From JAFARZ01 sp035651595 (GTDB lineage Bacteria > Actinomycetota > Actinomycetes > Streptosporangiales > Streptosporangiaceae): a DNA stretch of 14,006 bases. A model generated the notes under the pieces. That model saw nothing but the letters and a program-made list of their open reading frames with translations. It was not told the DNA's origin and ran no database searches. The position numbers and the translations under genes were made by a program. The stretch is from assembly GCA_035651595.1 (NCBI GenBank), contig DASRFJ010000132.1, positions 1-14,006 on the forward strand, in the 5' to 3' direction. Shown here in pieces: positions 1-6,405 of the stretch (positions are counted from its first letter, which is position 1; the number at the start of each line of letters is the position of its first letter).

Positions 1-576
1 CCCGGGCGTGACTGCCCTGGTGGCCGGGCCGACGGTCCACAACACCATGATGGCGGTGAGGCACGCCGCCGCGGCCACCCCGGCGGCTGCCGCGATTGTG
101 CCCTTGGCGCGCAGCCTGCGAGCGGCTGCCTGCCACTGGGAGTCCACTCTTGCCGGGGCCTGCACTGGCGGGCACGGCGGCCCGCTTGGCGACCGGGCTA
201 CCTCGCGCCAGCGGGCCGACCACTCCGCCACGTCGGCGCCGCATGCGCGCACGAACGCCTGCGTGACCGCCAGCGATGGCAGGGCACGGCCTGCGGCGGC
301 TTGGGACAGCGCGGTGTGCGAATAGTGGGTGAGCTGGGCAAGGCGGCGGTAAGACGGCCGTCCGGCGCGTTCCCGCAGCTCGCGCAGCTGCGCCGCGAAC
401 CCGGCCACCGACATGGCCGCCGCGTCGCCGGCCGGGCCGAGGGCCGGGGACGCCTGGGCAGGCGCAGCGGCGCGTCCGTCCAGTAAACCGTGACCGGGCC
501 TGCCGCGCTCGCCTGCCGTGCCGTCAGCAAGCCGATCAGCAGGACCGGCGTCAGCCGGCCGGTCAGGGTTCGTCAT
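1..576 (-). CDS. XRE-type HTH protein with one transmembrane helix (partial, C-terminus outside window)
   Basis: This frame is open from an ATG at 576 down to base 1 (192 codons), so the C-terminus lies beyond the left edge. Residues 1-54 are Pro/Ala/Gly-rich and probably disordered. Residues about 57-125 resemble a compact XRE/Cro HTH: FAAQLRELRERAG, then RRLAQLTHYSHTALSQAAAG and LPSLAVTQAFVRACG. Residues about 160-181 form one hydrophobic helix (AAAAGVAAAACLTAIMVLW) preceded by RRLRAKG, which suggests a cytoplasmic HTH and an outward C-terminus. The ATG at 576 was chosen because an AGGA lies about 13 bases upstream; the ATG at 414 (residue 55), directly before the HTH, is an alternative start. 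The HTH-TM layout is common among actinomycete membrane-anchored regulators of unknown ligand. Seen: frame, HTH-like pattern, TM helix. Inferred: membrane-bound DNA-binding or protein-partner role. Confidence 0.7.
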   Translation of the reverse strand, partial: MTNPDRPADAGPADRLADGTAGERGRPGHGLLDGRAAAPAQASPALGPAGDAAAMSVAGFAAQLRELRERAGRPSYRRLAQLTHYSHTALSQAAAGRALPSLAVTQAFVRACGADVAEWSARWREVARSPSGPPCPPVQAPARVDSQWQAAARRLRAKGTIAAAAGVAAAACLTAIMVLWTVGPATRAVTPG

Positions 577-668
577 GACAACTCATCATCCTGGATGCAT
601 CCGCCTATAACAACTGATGCGTGCCGCGCGGGCAGCACGCGAGACCGCCGGCGCGGACGCCGGACAGC

Positions 669-690
669 GTGTAAAGCCGCGGTGTAAAGC
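669..690. repeat. Tandem direct repeat GTGTAAAGC, possible operator
   Basis: GTGTAAAGC occurs at 669-677 and again at 682-690, a period of 13 bases with CGCG between the copies. It lies about 95-115 bases upstream of the ATG of the minus-strand HTH gene. On the minus strand the unit reads GCTTTACAC. Two short repeats at near-helical spacing in an otherwise featureless promoter region suggest a regulator binding site. The identity of the regulator is unknown. Confidence 0.35.
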
Positions 691-1014
691 GGTTGGAAAG
701 TGGTTCGCGCCCGGTTATGGCGTTGCCTGCCATCGGCGTGGTGTGCCTCAATAGTCGGCGAGGGGCACGTCAGGCGCCCGTATATCAGCCCGGAAAACCC
801 CGATAAGGCGCTGTCCCGTCAATGGTCACGCCGACCGGGCTGACCCCAACCGCCGGAGCCAGAACAGGCCCTCCAGAAAGGACCATCGTGTCAACCTGCG
901 CAAAGTCCTGATCGCCGAGCGCTTAACGGATACGCCGTTTCGCTCTGCTCCCGGACGCGCGAAACCGACCCGGACTGACCGACGACCGGAAATCGCGCGC
1001 GACGAAAAAAGGGC

Positions 1015-1043
1015 TTCCACCCGTAATGATCAAATGTTATAGG
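1015..1043 (+). promoter_or_regulatory. Possible -35/-10 promoter before the gene at 1045
   Basis: TTCCAC (1015-1020) and TATAGG (1038-1043) are separated by 17 bases, partial matches to the -35 and -10 boxes of a housekeeping sigma factor. The -10 lies directly before the GTG/ATG at 1045/1048, so a transcript from it would be leaderless or nearly so. Weak evidence based on motif and spacing only. Confidence 0.25.
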
Positions 1044-1044
1044 C

Positions 1045-1418
1045 GTGATGGCGCCGCTTGCCGGCTTCGGCGCATGCACAGGCGGCATGACAGCGACCGT
1101 AACCGGCCACGGCAGCGACCAGCGCTCTTATCAGATCGCGACAGTAGGTCCCGGCTTCCCCGGAGAGGTAGCGCCGGGGTCCGCCTCTACACGCTGGCGG
1201 GCTACCGCCTGGGGCCGGCGCTCGGCGCGCTGCTGCTCCCCGTCTCTGCCGGCGGCCAAGGTTACGTGTTCGTGGCCTGGCTACACGTCCTGGGAGAACA
1301 CCCGCAACCGTGGGCGATCACCGGATTGACTGTCCGCTACGAACTCCGCCAGAAAGAATATACCGGGTTTTTCCCGCAGGAAATAAAACTGCCGCCGATA
1401 AGTTGTCCGCAGCACTGA
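1045..1418 (+). pseudogene. Small unrecognised gene split by a frameshift
   Basis: Two overlapping plus-strand frames together look like one protein. The frame opening at GTG 1045 (or ATG 1048) gives MTATVTGHGSDQRSYQIATVGPGFPGE, then turns into Arg/Trp/Cys-rich nonsense. From about 1175 the neighbouring frame becomes the coding-like one, with G/C-rich third positions and ordinary composition: VRLYTLAGYRLGPALGALLL, later YVFVAWLHVLGEHPQPWAIT and YELRQKEYTGFFPQEIKLPP, ending at TGA 1416-1418. Joining them needs a loss of one base (or gain of two) near 1170-1185. No family is recognised; the second part has a hydrophobic stretch. It ends 29 bases before the next gene, in the same direction. A sequencing error is the main alternative to a true pseudogene. 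Only the downstream frame from about 1180 is strongly coding-like. Confidence 0.45.
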
Positions 1419-1447
1419 AAGCAGCATGACACAGAGGAGCACCTTTC

Positions 1448-2086
1448 ATGACAGCCGCACGATTCTTCACGATGACCTGCAAGTCGACGGTAACGCCAGT
1501 GGCCGTCATCTCAATCATGCTTTTCACCTCCTGGACCGCCGCAGCCCAGGCCAGCCCGTCGTCAGCCGGATCGCCTCACAACCAGGTGTGCCACCCTCAG
1601 GCCGGAACGATCATGACATCGAAGGCCACATCGAGCGCATCGGCCTGGAGCCCGACGAACCTGTCCAGCGGCTTCCTCCCGGGACCGGGGAAGATCACCT
1701 GGAGCGAGACCGGAACCTCGGAATCCTCACAATCGATTTCCGCATCGTTCAGCGTCGATGAAGGGTTGCTTTTCGTCTCCGCGCATGAGCAGTATGGCCT
1801 GAACCTCGAGCGCAGCCACAGCCAGAGCGGGTCCTGGTCTTACGCAAAGGACGTCCCGAAAGGCGAAACGGAGAGACTTCAGCAATATCACCAGAGCTGG
1901 GAGCTCGGCGTGAAGCAGACTTACATGGGCCACACGAGGGCGGGTCTATGCCATGTCTACACAGAGATCAGCAGGTCTGGTAACTTCTTCCCCTCCGCTT
2001 CCCGCTCAGGTGCGGCATTCTGTTACGGCCTGACGCCGCGCAAGCACTCATCGGTCCAGGTCGCGAGAAAATGCAAAGACCTTTAA
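1448..2086 (+). CDS. Secreted protein of unknown function, 212 aa
   Basis: The ATG at 1448 follows a strong ribosome site, GAGGAG at 1434-1439, with 8 bases between. The N-terminus is a Sec-type signal peptide: a basic start (MTAARFF...CK), a hydrophobic core at residues about 17-30 and a likely cleavage after AQA at residue 35. The mature part is Ser/Thr/Gly-rich and polar. Residues about 83-137 (WSETGTSESSQSISASFSVD, then GSWSYAKDVPKGE) alternate small polar and hydrophobic residues in a way that suggests beta strands. Mature cysteines at 48, 168, 192 and 209 could form two disulfides. No catalytic motif or named family is recognised. It lies 13 bases upstream of the glutamic peptidase gene in the same direction, so the two are probably co-transcribed and exported together. 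A role with the protease (partner, substrate or inhibitor) is conjecture. Confidence 0.8.
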   Translation: MTAARFFTMTCKSTVTPVAVISIMLFTSWTAAAQASPSSAGSPHNQVCHPQAGTIMTSKATSSASAWSPTNLSSGFLPGPGKITWSETGTSESSQSISASFSVDEGLLFVSAHEQYGLNLERSHSQSGSWSYAKDVPKGETERLQQYHQSWELGVKQTYMGHTRAGLCHVYTEISRSGNFFPSASRSGAAFCYGLTPRKHSSVQVARKCKDL

Positions 2087-2099
2087 GCGCCTCTAAGCG

Positions 2100-2882
2100 G
2101 TGAAACTAATGAAATCCATTCCCCTGATTATCGCGGCGGCGTCAGCTGCCCTGTTTACGGTGATTCCTTCATCGGCTAACGCTGCGGCGCCTGACGCGTC
2201 CGGCAAGCCCTTCAATTCCTGGGCCGGCTGGGGGGTCGTGGCCAGTCAAGGCGTCCAGATCTACAGCGTGGCGGCGAGATTCACCGTCCCGAAGACGGCC
2301 TGCACCGCGAAGGACGCCGAAGCGGGCTTCTGGGTGGGCCTCGACGGATGGACCGACGCCACCGTCGAGCAGGCCGGCGCGATCGCGTTCTGCGGCATTC
2401 GCACAAGGTCCGGCTACAAGCCGGAATACTTTGTCTTCTACGAGATGTTTCCGAAGTTCCCGGTGTTGAAGCATCACGTTTCCGCAGGTGATGTAATCGT
2501 CGCATCGGTCTCGTACAACTCCTCCAGCGGCAAATACTTCCTCGAGGTAGACGACAAGACTCATCCGGGGGACAGCTTCAGCGCATCCGCATCCTGCCCG
2601 AGCGGGCATACGTGCCGCAGGAACTCGGCCGAGGTAATCGCGGAAGACCCGGGCAGCGGCGGCCCTGCAAAACATCATTTCCTGCCGAATTTCGGCACGG
2701 TGCATTTCAGCCAGGTCGAGGTGATCAGCCGCAGCGGCGCGATCGGCTCTCTCAAGGGCAACTCACTGTGGAGCGCCAAGGAGAGCATCATGGAGTACCC
2801 CGGCAAGACCGTAATGGCCAGGCCCTCCAGAAGGACCAGCGGGTACACAGCGTTCAACGTCACCTACCACAGCAAAGGCTGA
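2100..2882 (+). CDS. Secreted G1-family (eqolisin-type) glutamic endopeptidase
   Basis: Probable extracellular protease of peptidase family G1, whose catalytic pair is a Gln and a Glu and which usually acts at acid pH. The signal peptide (residues 1-28, ending SSANA) is followed by the family pattern in order: an SNWAGY-like NSWAGW at 39-44, FTVP at 61-64, WVGLDG at 78-83, EQAG at 90-93 with Q91 as the expected catalytic Gln, the aromatic motif YEMFP at 114-118, and AEVIAED at 177-183, where E178 most likely matches the catalytic Glu (E182 is the alternative). The length of 260 aa fits G1 enzymes with a leader. Mature Cys at 68, 98, 166 and 172 allow two disulfides. The start may be GTG 2100 or ATG 2109; the latter is better placed relative to AAGCGG at 2095-2100. 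Family assignment is by motif recognition; activity is inferred. Confidence 0.82.
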   Translation: MKLMKSIPLIIAAASAALFTVIPSSANAAAPDASGKPFNSWAGWGVVASQGVQIYSVAARFTVPKTACTAKDAEAGFWVGLDGWTDATVEQAGAIAFCGIRTRSGYKPEYFVFYEMFPKFPVLKHHVSAGDVIVASVSYNSSSGKYFLEVDDKTHPGDSFSASASCPSGHTCRRNSAEVIAEDPGSGGPAKHHFLPNFGTVHFSQVEVISRSGAIGSLKGNSLWSAKESIMEYPGKTVMARPSRRTSGYTAFNVTYHSKG

Positions 2883-3006
2883 CTCCCGGCTGGATAGTGT
2901 TACAGAACGACGATGACGCGGGGCGCCGCGCCCGGAGTGGCCTGGAGTATGTCCCAGCCCTCAACATATAAGTGCGTCACAGTCCCGCGAAGGGATGCAG
3001 GAATGG

Positions 3007-3035
3007 CGAGGACGGCCGCAGAGCGGCCGTCCTCG
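3007..3035 (+). terminator. Rho-independent-type terminator after the peptidase gene
   Basis: CGAGGACGGCCGC (3007-3019) and its exact complement (3023-3035) form a perfect 13-bp stem with an AGA loop, followed by TTT on the plus strand. It lies about 125 bases past the peptidase stop codon and probably ends the transcript that begins near 1448. The T-run is short, as is usual in high-GC actinomycetes. It sits just outside the truncated end of the IS3 remnant and can fold on either strand. Confidence 0.75.
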
Positions 3036-3065
3036 TTTACCGTCCAGACAGGATCCGCCGGGTCT

Positions 3066-3329
3066 GAGCCGCTCGACCCGCTTGTGGTTCACCTCGACGC
3101 CCAGGCCGAGACGCAATTCGGCAGCGACACGCGGGGACCCGTAACTGCCGCGGGAATCGGCGTGGATCTGCCCGATCAGTTTAAGCAGCTCCCTGTCCCT
3201 GGTTTCCCGAGCCGATTCGGGCCGTCCATTCCACTCGTAATATCCTGACCTCGACACGCCGAGCAGCCGGCAGGCCACCGCGACATCCATCCCGTCAGCG
3301 GCAATTTCGCGGACCAGCCGGAACGCTAT
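3066..3329 (-). pseudogene. Truncated IS3 transposase orfB (N-terminal part only)
   Basis: Read leftward, the frame gives AFRLVREIAADGMDVAVACR, then LLGVSRSGYYEWNGRP, IGQIHADSRGSYGSPRVAAE and NHKRVERL. This is the standard N-terminal HTH_21-like region of IS3-family OrfB, including the SRSGYYEW and SRGSYGSPR motifs. After the last Leu (codon at 3066-3068) similarity stops and the frame continues into unrelated sequence (RPGGSCLDGKRGRP...) until a stop at 2961. The rve/DDE domain, about 200 residues that should follow, is missing, so no transposase activity is possible. The first ATG of the frame is at 3290; the native protein was probably made as an OrfA-OrfB frameshift product around the CCGAAATAGCG overlap near 3325-3333. 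Confidence 0.8.
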
Positions 3330-3615
3330 TTCGGGAGTACATTCTCCCGGGCGAAATAAGCAGCAGCCAGCGGAGAATCTCGTTCTCCTGCTCCAGTACC
3401 CGGTTACGGCGCTTCAGCTCCGCGAGCTCTTTTTTCTCATCACTGGTCAGCCGCGGCCCGCCGCCATTCTCATCGGCATCGGCCTGGGCCATCCAGTTCC
3501 GCGGGCATGACACGCTGATACCGAGGTCCTTCGCGATCCTGGCGACCGGTGTGGTGCCCTCGCGGGCGAGCTCGACTGCGCGCTGCCGGAACTCCGCAGG
3601 ATGAAGTGCAGGCAT
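3295..3615 (-). pseudogene. Frameshifted IS3 transposase orfA (HTH protein)
   Basis: ATG 3615 follows GGGAAGG (3625-3631) with a 9-base gap. The product MPALHPAEFRQRAVELAREG, then TTPVARIAKDLGISVSCPRNW, continuing to a leucine-zipper-like ELKRRNRVLEQENEILR, is a typical HTH_Tnp_1 OrfA. After ENEILR the expected ending AAAYFARENVLPK-stop is encoded in the next frame, with its TAG at 3326-3328. A single missing base near 3366-3372 therefore sends the reading frame into WLLLISPGRMYSRN... and a later stop at 3295. The sequence is otherwise well preserved, so the damage looks fairly recent or, less likely, is a sequencing error. Confidence 0.8.
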
Positions 3616-3713
3616 GACGGACATCCTTCCCGGTGGCGCTGGCCACGTGAGGTCAGGTGTCCGGGGAACGGGGGGAAGCTCAGGGGAGCTTTGACGTCGT
3701 TTCGTTGAGCAGA

Positions 3714-3734
3714 GTATCGGTTTTTGTATCGGTT
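3714..3734. repeat. Direct repeat GTATCGGTT upstream of the GH12 gene
   Basis: GTATCGGTT occurs at 3714-3722 and 3726-3734, separated by TTT (period 12). It lies about 150 bases before the GH12 start codon and just outside the IS3 terminus, in the only non-coding stretch that could hold the GH12 promoter (3683-3881). It could be a regulator site. No CebR-like palindrome was seen in this interval. Confidence 0.3.
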
Positions 3735-3881
3735 GCCGTGTCAATGACTGACCTATTTGGCCACCTCGGCCGTTCCTACGCTGGGCCCGAGACGACTGGC
3801 CGCCCACGGTCTGCATGTGGGCCGGCCGATCAGGTCGACATCGTACCGGGCTCCGAAGGGCCCAGGGAGGAACCAGTCACA

Positions 3882-6287
3882 ATGCGACGAAGGCATCTCA
3901 GAAGAATCGTCATGGCCGGCGTCTCGGTGCTGACGATCGGCTCGATGGGCTTCATCACAGCGGGAATTTCCCACGCGGCACCCGACGATACGACATTTAC
4001 CCAGACCGAGGCCCGCCAGGGCGGTGCCACCCCGGCCTACAGCGGTGCCGGGGCGAACGCCAATGACGTCACCATGGACGCCGACCGGTTGACGACAAGC
4101 ACTCCGGCCGACGCGAACCAGGGCAGCTTCCTCAATGCGGCCATTCCGGGTGCGGCGCTGACCGCCGTTGGCGGCCGGTACCGAACCATGACCAACTTCT
4201 GGAACACCGACATGAGCTGGAGCTGCCCGCAGCTACGCACCCAGTTCGGTGCCACGTCCGCTGCCGCCGCCAACTGCACAAACCTCGCGGGCGACGCGGA
4301 CCTCACCACCAAGACCCTCGGCATGACCCTGGACAGCCAGGCTCCCGAGTTCAAGATCACCAACTTCACCGGGAACACCTACTTCGCGGCCGGTCGTACC
4401 GGCGTGACGAACGCCCAGGATCAGGGCGGTACCTGCCTGAACGCGGCGGTCGTCGACCGGTGCCACTGGACGCCGAACAACGCACACTTCCCGTCGTCGT
4501 ACCCGGCCAGCTACAAGGGCTGTAACTTCGGTCAGTGCTCGTTCGAGCTGACCAACGCCGGCGGCGTGGCCGCCAGTGCAGGTCTGCCCACGCCGGTGGC
4601 CTCGCTCGTCAGCATGCCGTCCAGCTGGAACTACACCCTGCCAGGCGGCGCCATCGGCGGAGCCGGCGGCATCTTCGACGTCGCCTACGACATCTGGCTG
4701 GCCAGGAACGACAATAACGCACTGCCCGCCGGGGCCAACGTGTTGAATCAGAACGACGGCGCCGAGATCATGATCTGGGCGAACGCGCACGGCTACAGCG
4801 CCGACGGCACCCTGAACGCCGGCGCCGGGCACTTCATTACCCCGGCCGGCCTGAAGGTCGAGAGCCAAGTCGCCATTCCCGGCGCGCCCGCGGGCACGAC
4901 GTGGGATGTCTGGATCAACCGGCAGAACACGGACGTCACGAACGGCACGCAGTGGAACATCGTGACGTTCGTGGCCAACCCGGCGCTGCCGTCCTTCCAG
5001 GCGGATACCCGGGCATTCATCGACCGGGCCATGACCTACAACGCGGGCGACCGCCCGGACGTCGTGGCCAAGCTCGACGCCGACTCGCGCGCGTCGGTCA
5101 AGGCGGCCTGCCCGACCATTCCCGGCGCGGCCGGCATGGTCAACGGTGTCGCCATTCCGCGTGCGTGTGTCATGCCGAGCTGGTGGCTGACCTCGGTGCA
5201 GGCCGGCTTCGAGATCTGGCAGCTGCCGACCACCGGCGGCCTCGGCAGTACCTCGTTCTCGGTGAACCCGTTGACAATCGACGGCGACCCCGCCTTCGCC
5301 TCGACGAACACCGGCATCACCGGAAACACGCTGTTCCACAACGGTGATGGCACTACCAAGCCGATCCTGCACTGGAACGACAACGCCCGACTGTCCTACT
5401 CCGGCTGCGCGGTCGGAGCTGTCGGGAGCGGCACGACAACGGCCACCGCGACAATCGCGTTCGGCAACACCGGCAGCGAGACAGTCACCCTGAGCCAGGC
5501 CAACGGAACGGGTATCTGGGACGGCCCGATCACCCCGACCCAGCCGGGACACGACGCCTCGGGCATATCGTTCACCCTGCCATGCGGCGACACGGTGACC
5601 AACTCGCCGATATTCATCGACCCTAGCGGAAAGGTAACCAACCAGGACGGCATGCCTATCAACGGTGCCACGGTGACCCTGGGTCTGTGCACCAACGGCG
5701 CGGCCTCCACGGCGCCGTGCCCCGCGGTTGACGCCAACTCGACGCTGATCACGCCGCACCGCAACGCGGAGACGACACCGGACGCCGCCGCCGTCGGATC
5801 GGGAGCCGGCGCATTCCGGTGGGATGTGACAGGTAACAACTTCTGGACCGTGACCGCATCGGCACCGGGCTGCACGACGCTGACCCTGGGCCCCCTCCAG
5901 GTACCGCCGCCGCGCGTGGATCTCCTGCTGAAACTGACCTGCGCGAGCAACGCACCGGGCATCGTCGAGATCGGCGATCATGTGCGGCCGGTGACCAACG
6001 GTACGACGCTGCCTACTAACGTGGTCGTCCGCCCGCCGGGCATCACCCAGTTCGGGTACTGCGCTGACGTGTTCGTCACCAACAATACCGGCAGCCCGGT
6101 GGAGTGGAACACGAGCTTCACGGTGCCGGGCAACCAGCACATCAACCAGCAGTGGAACATGGTGCTGACCCAGGGTGGCAACCCGAACGTTGCCACGAAC
6201 GTTCACGCCAATCCCGCCAACCCGTGGAACAAGATCCTCCAACCGGGTCAGACGACCCAGAGCGTAGGATTCTGCGCCGTCCCCTGA
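3882..6287 (+). CDS. Secreted multidomain GH12-type endoglucanase with CBM2-like C-terminus
   Basis: Predicted secreted beta-glucanase, probably acting on cellulose, xyloglucan or mixed-linkage glucan. ATG 3882 is preferred over the longer frame from 3657 because AGGGAGGAA (3864-3872) precedes it and a signal peptide follows at once: MRRRHLRR, a hydrophobic core, cleavage near SHA at 30-32. Residues about 95-465 match GH12: the N-terminal NFWN at 105-108, FDVAYDIWL at 265-273, AEIMIW at 294-299 with E295 as the expected nucleophile, WDVW at 341-344, and SVQAGFEIWQ at 438-447 with E444 as acid/base. The domain is much longer than the usual 220 or so residues, with extra Cys-rich sequence at about 115-225 and an insert at about 385-430. 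Residues 493-569 look beta-rich, about 577-686 carry a carboxypeptidase-regulatory-like pattern (PSGKVTNQDGMPINGATVTL), and 725-801 resemble CBM2 (NNTGSPVEWNTSFTVP, QQWN, LQPGQT). Both catalytic Glu are present. Confidence 0.82.
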   Translation: MRRRHLRRIVMAGVSVLTIGSMGFITAGISHAAPDDTTFTQTEARQGGATPAYSGAGANANDVTMDADRLTTSTPADANQGSFLNAAIPGAALTAVGGRYRTMTNFWNTDMSWSCPQLRTQFGATSAAAANCTNLAGDADLTTKTLGMTLDSQAPEFKITNFTGNTYFAAGRTGVTNAQDQGGTCLNAAVVDRCHWTPNNAHFPSSYPASYKGCNFGQCSFELTNAGGVAASAGLPTPVASLVSMPSSWNYTLPGGAIGGAGGIFDVAYDIWLARNDNNALPAGANVLNQNDGAEIMIWANAHGYSADGTLNAGAGHFITPAGLKVESQVAIPGAPAGTTWDVWINRQNTDVTNGTQWNIVTFVANPALPSFQADTRAFIDRAMTYNAGDRPDVVAKLDADSRASVKAACPTIPGAAGMVNGVAIPRACVMPSWWLTSVQAGFEIWQLPTTGGLGSTSFSVNPLTIDGDPAFASTNTGITGNTLFHNGDGTTKPILHWNDNARLSYSGCAVGAVGSGTTTATATIAFGNTGSETVTLSQANGTGIWDGPITPTQPGHDASGISFTLPCGDTVTNSPIFIDPSGKVTNQDGMPINGATVTLGLCTNGAASTAPCPAVDANSTLITPHRNAETTPDAAAVGSGAGAFRWDVTGNNFWTVTASAPGCTTLTLGPLQVPPPRVDLLLKLTCASNAPGIVEIGDHVRPVTNGTTLPTNVVVRPPGITQFGYCADVFVTNNTGSPVEWNTSFTVPGNQHINQQWNMVLTQGGNPNVATNVHANPANPWNKILQPGQTTQSVGFCAVP

Positions 6288-6328
6288 CCGGCGCACGGCC
6301 CCCACAACTGAACAGCCTCTGAGATAGC

Positions 6329-6377
6329 AGTGGCGACCGATGGCTGGTGCGCGAGCGTCCGTCCATTGGTCGCCACT
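6329..6377. terminator. Bidirectional terminator between convergent genes
   Basis: AGTGGCGACCGATGG (6329-6343) pairs with CCATTGGTCGCCACT (6363-6377), 15 positions with a single G-T wobble, around a 19-base loop. It is the only strong inverted repeat in the 118 bases between the stop of the plus-strand GH12 gene (6287) and the stop of the minus-strand regulator (6406), the expected place for a shared terminator. There is no clear U-tract on either side. Confidence 0.6.
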
Positions 6378-6405
6378 CAGTTGGCAGGCCGTTGGGTTGG
6401 TCGGA

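Larger units (their letters stand above)
577..1044. other. Intergenic region without a convincing gene
   Basis: This stretch of about 470 bases separates the minus-strand HTH gene from the plus-strand genes. Short frames exist on both strands (for example 826-1020 and 891-1088, minus) but they are Arg-rich, overlap each other, and show neither a ribosome site nor a recognisable domain. The only structure seen is the tandem GTGTAAAGC repeat near 669-690 and a possible promoter at 1015-1043. It presumably holds the divergent promoters of the two flanking units. Confidence 0.6.
3066..3682 (-). mobile_element. IS3-family insertion sequence remnant (left part only)
   Basis: The fragment runs on the minus strand from a probable left terminus at 3682 through orfA into the start of orfB, and stops abruptly near 3066. 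The proposed terminus begins TGAGCTTCCCCCCG on the minus strand and continues to 3656 with CCCCGGACACC, the TGA-plus-C-run-plus-CCGGA style typical of actinobacterial IS3 elements. No matching right terminus is seen, and the DDE catalytic region is absent. Together with the frameshift in orfA this is a dead relic. It sits between the peptidase transcript and the GH12 gene, and its left end is about 200 bases from the GH12 start codon. Confidence 0.75.

Noticed and set aside
865..878. CAGGCCCTCCAGAA shared with 2819-2832
   Set aside because: A single 14-base match in a G/C-rich 14-kb window is not far from chance, and the second copy is inside the peptidase coding sequence.
2918..2934. Short GGGCG/CGCCC hairpin after the peptidase gene
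   Set aside because: Only a 5-bp stem with no T-run; the 13-bp stem at 3007-3035 is a far better terminator.
3657..3881. N-terminal extension of the GH12 frame to 3657
   Set aside because: It would begin inside the IS3 terminus, lacks a ribosome site, and would bury the signal peptide 75 residues into the protein.
4233..6305. Long open frame (690 codons) on the minus strand opposite the GH12 gene
   Set aside because: Arg/Val/Gly/His-rich translation with no domain, exactly antisense to a gene with a signal peptide and catalytic motifs. It is the usual mirror of G/C-rich third positions.
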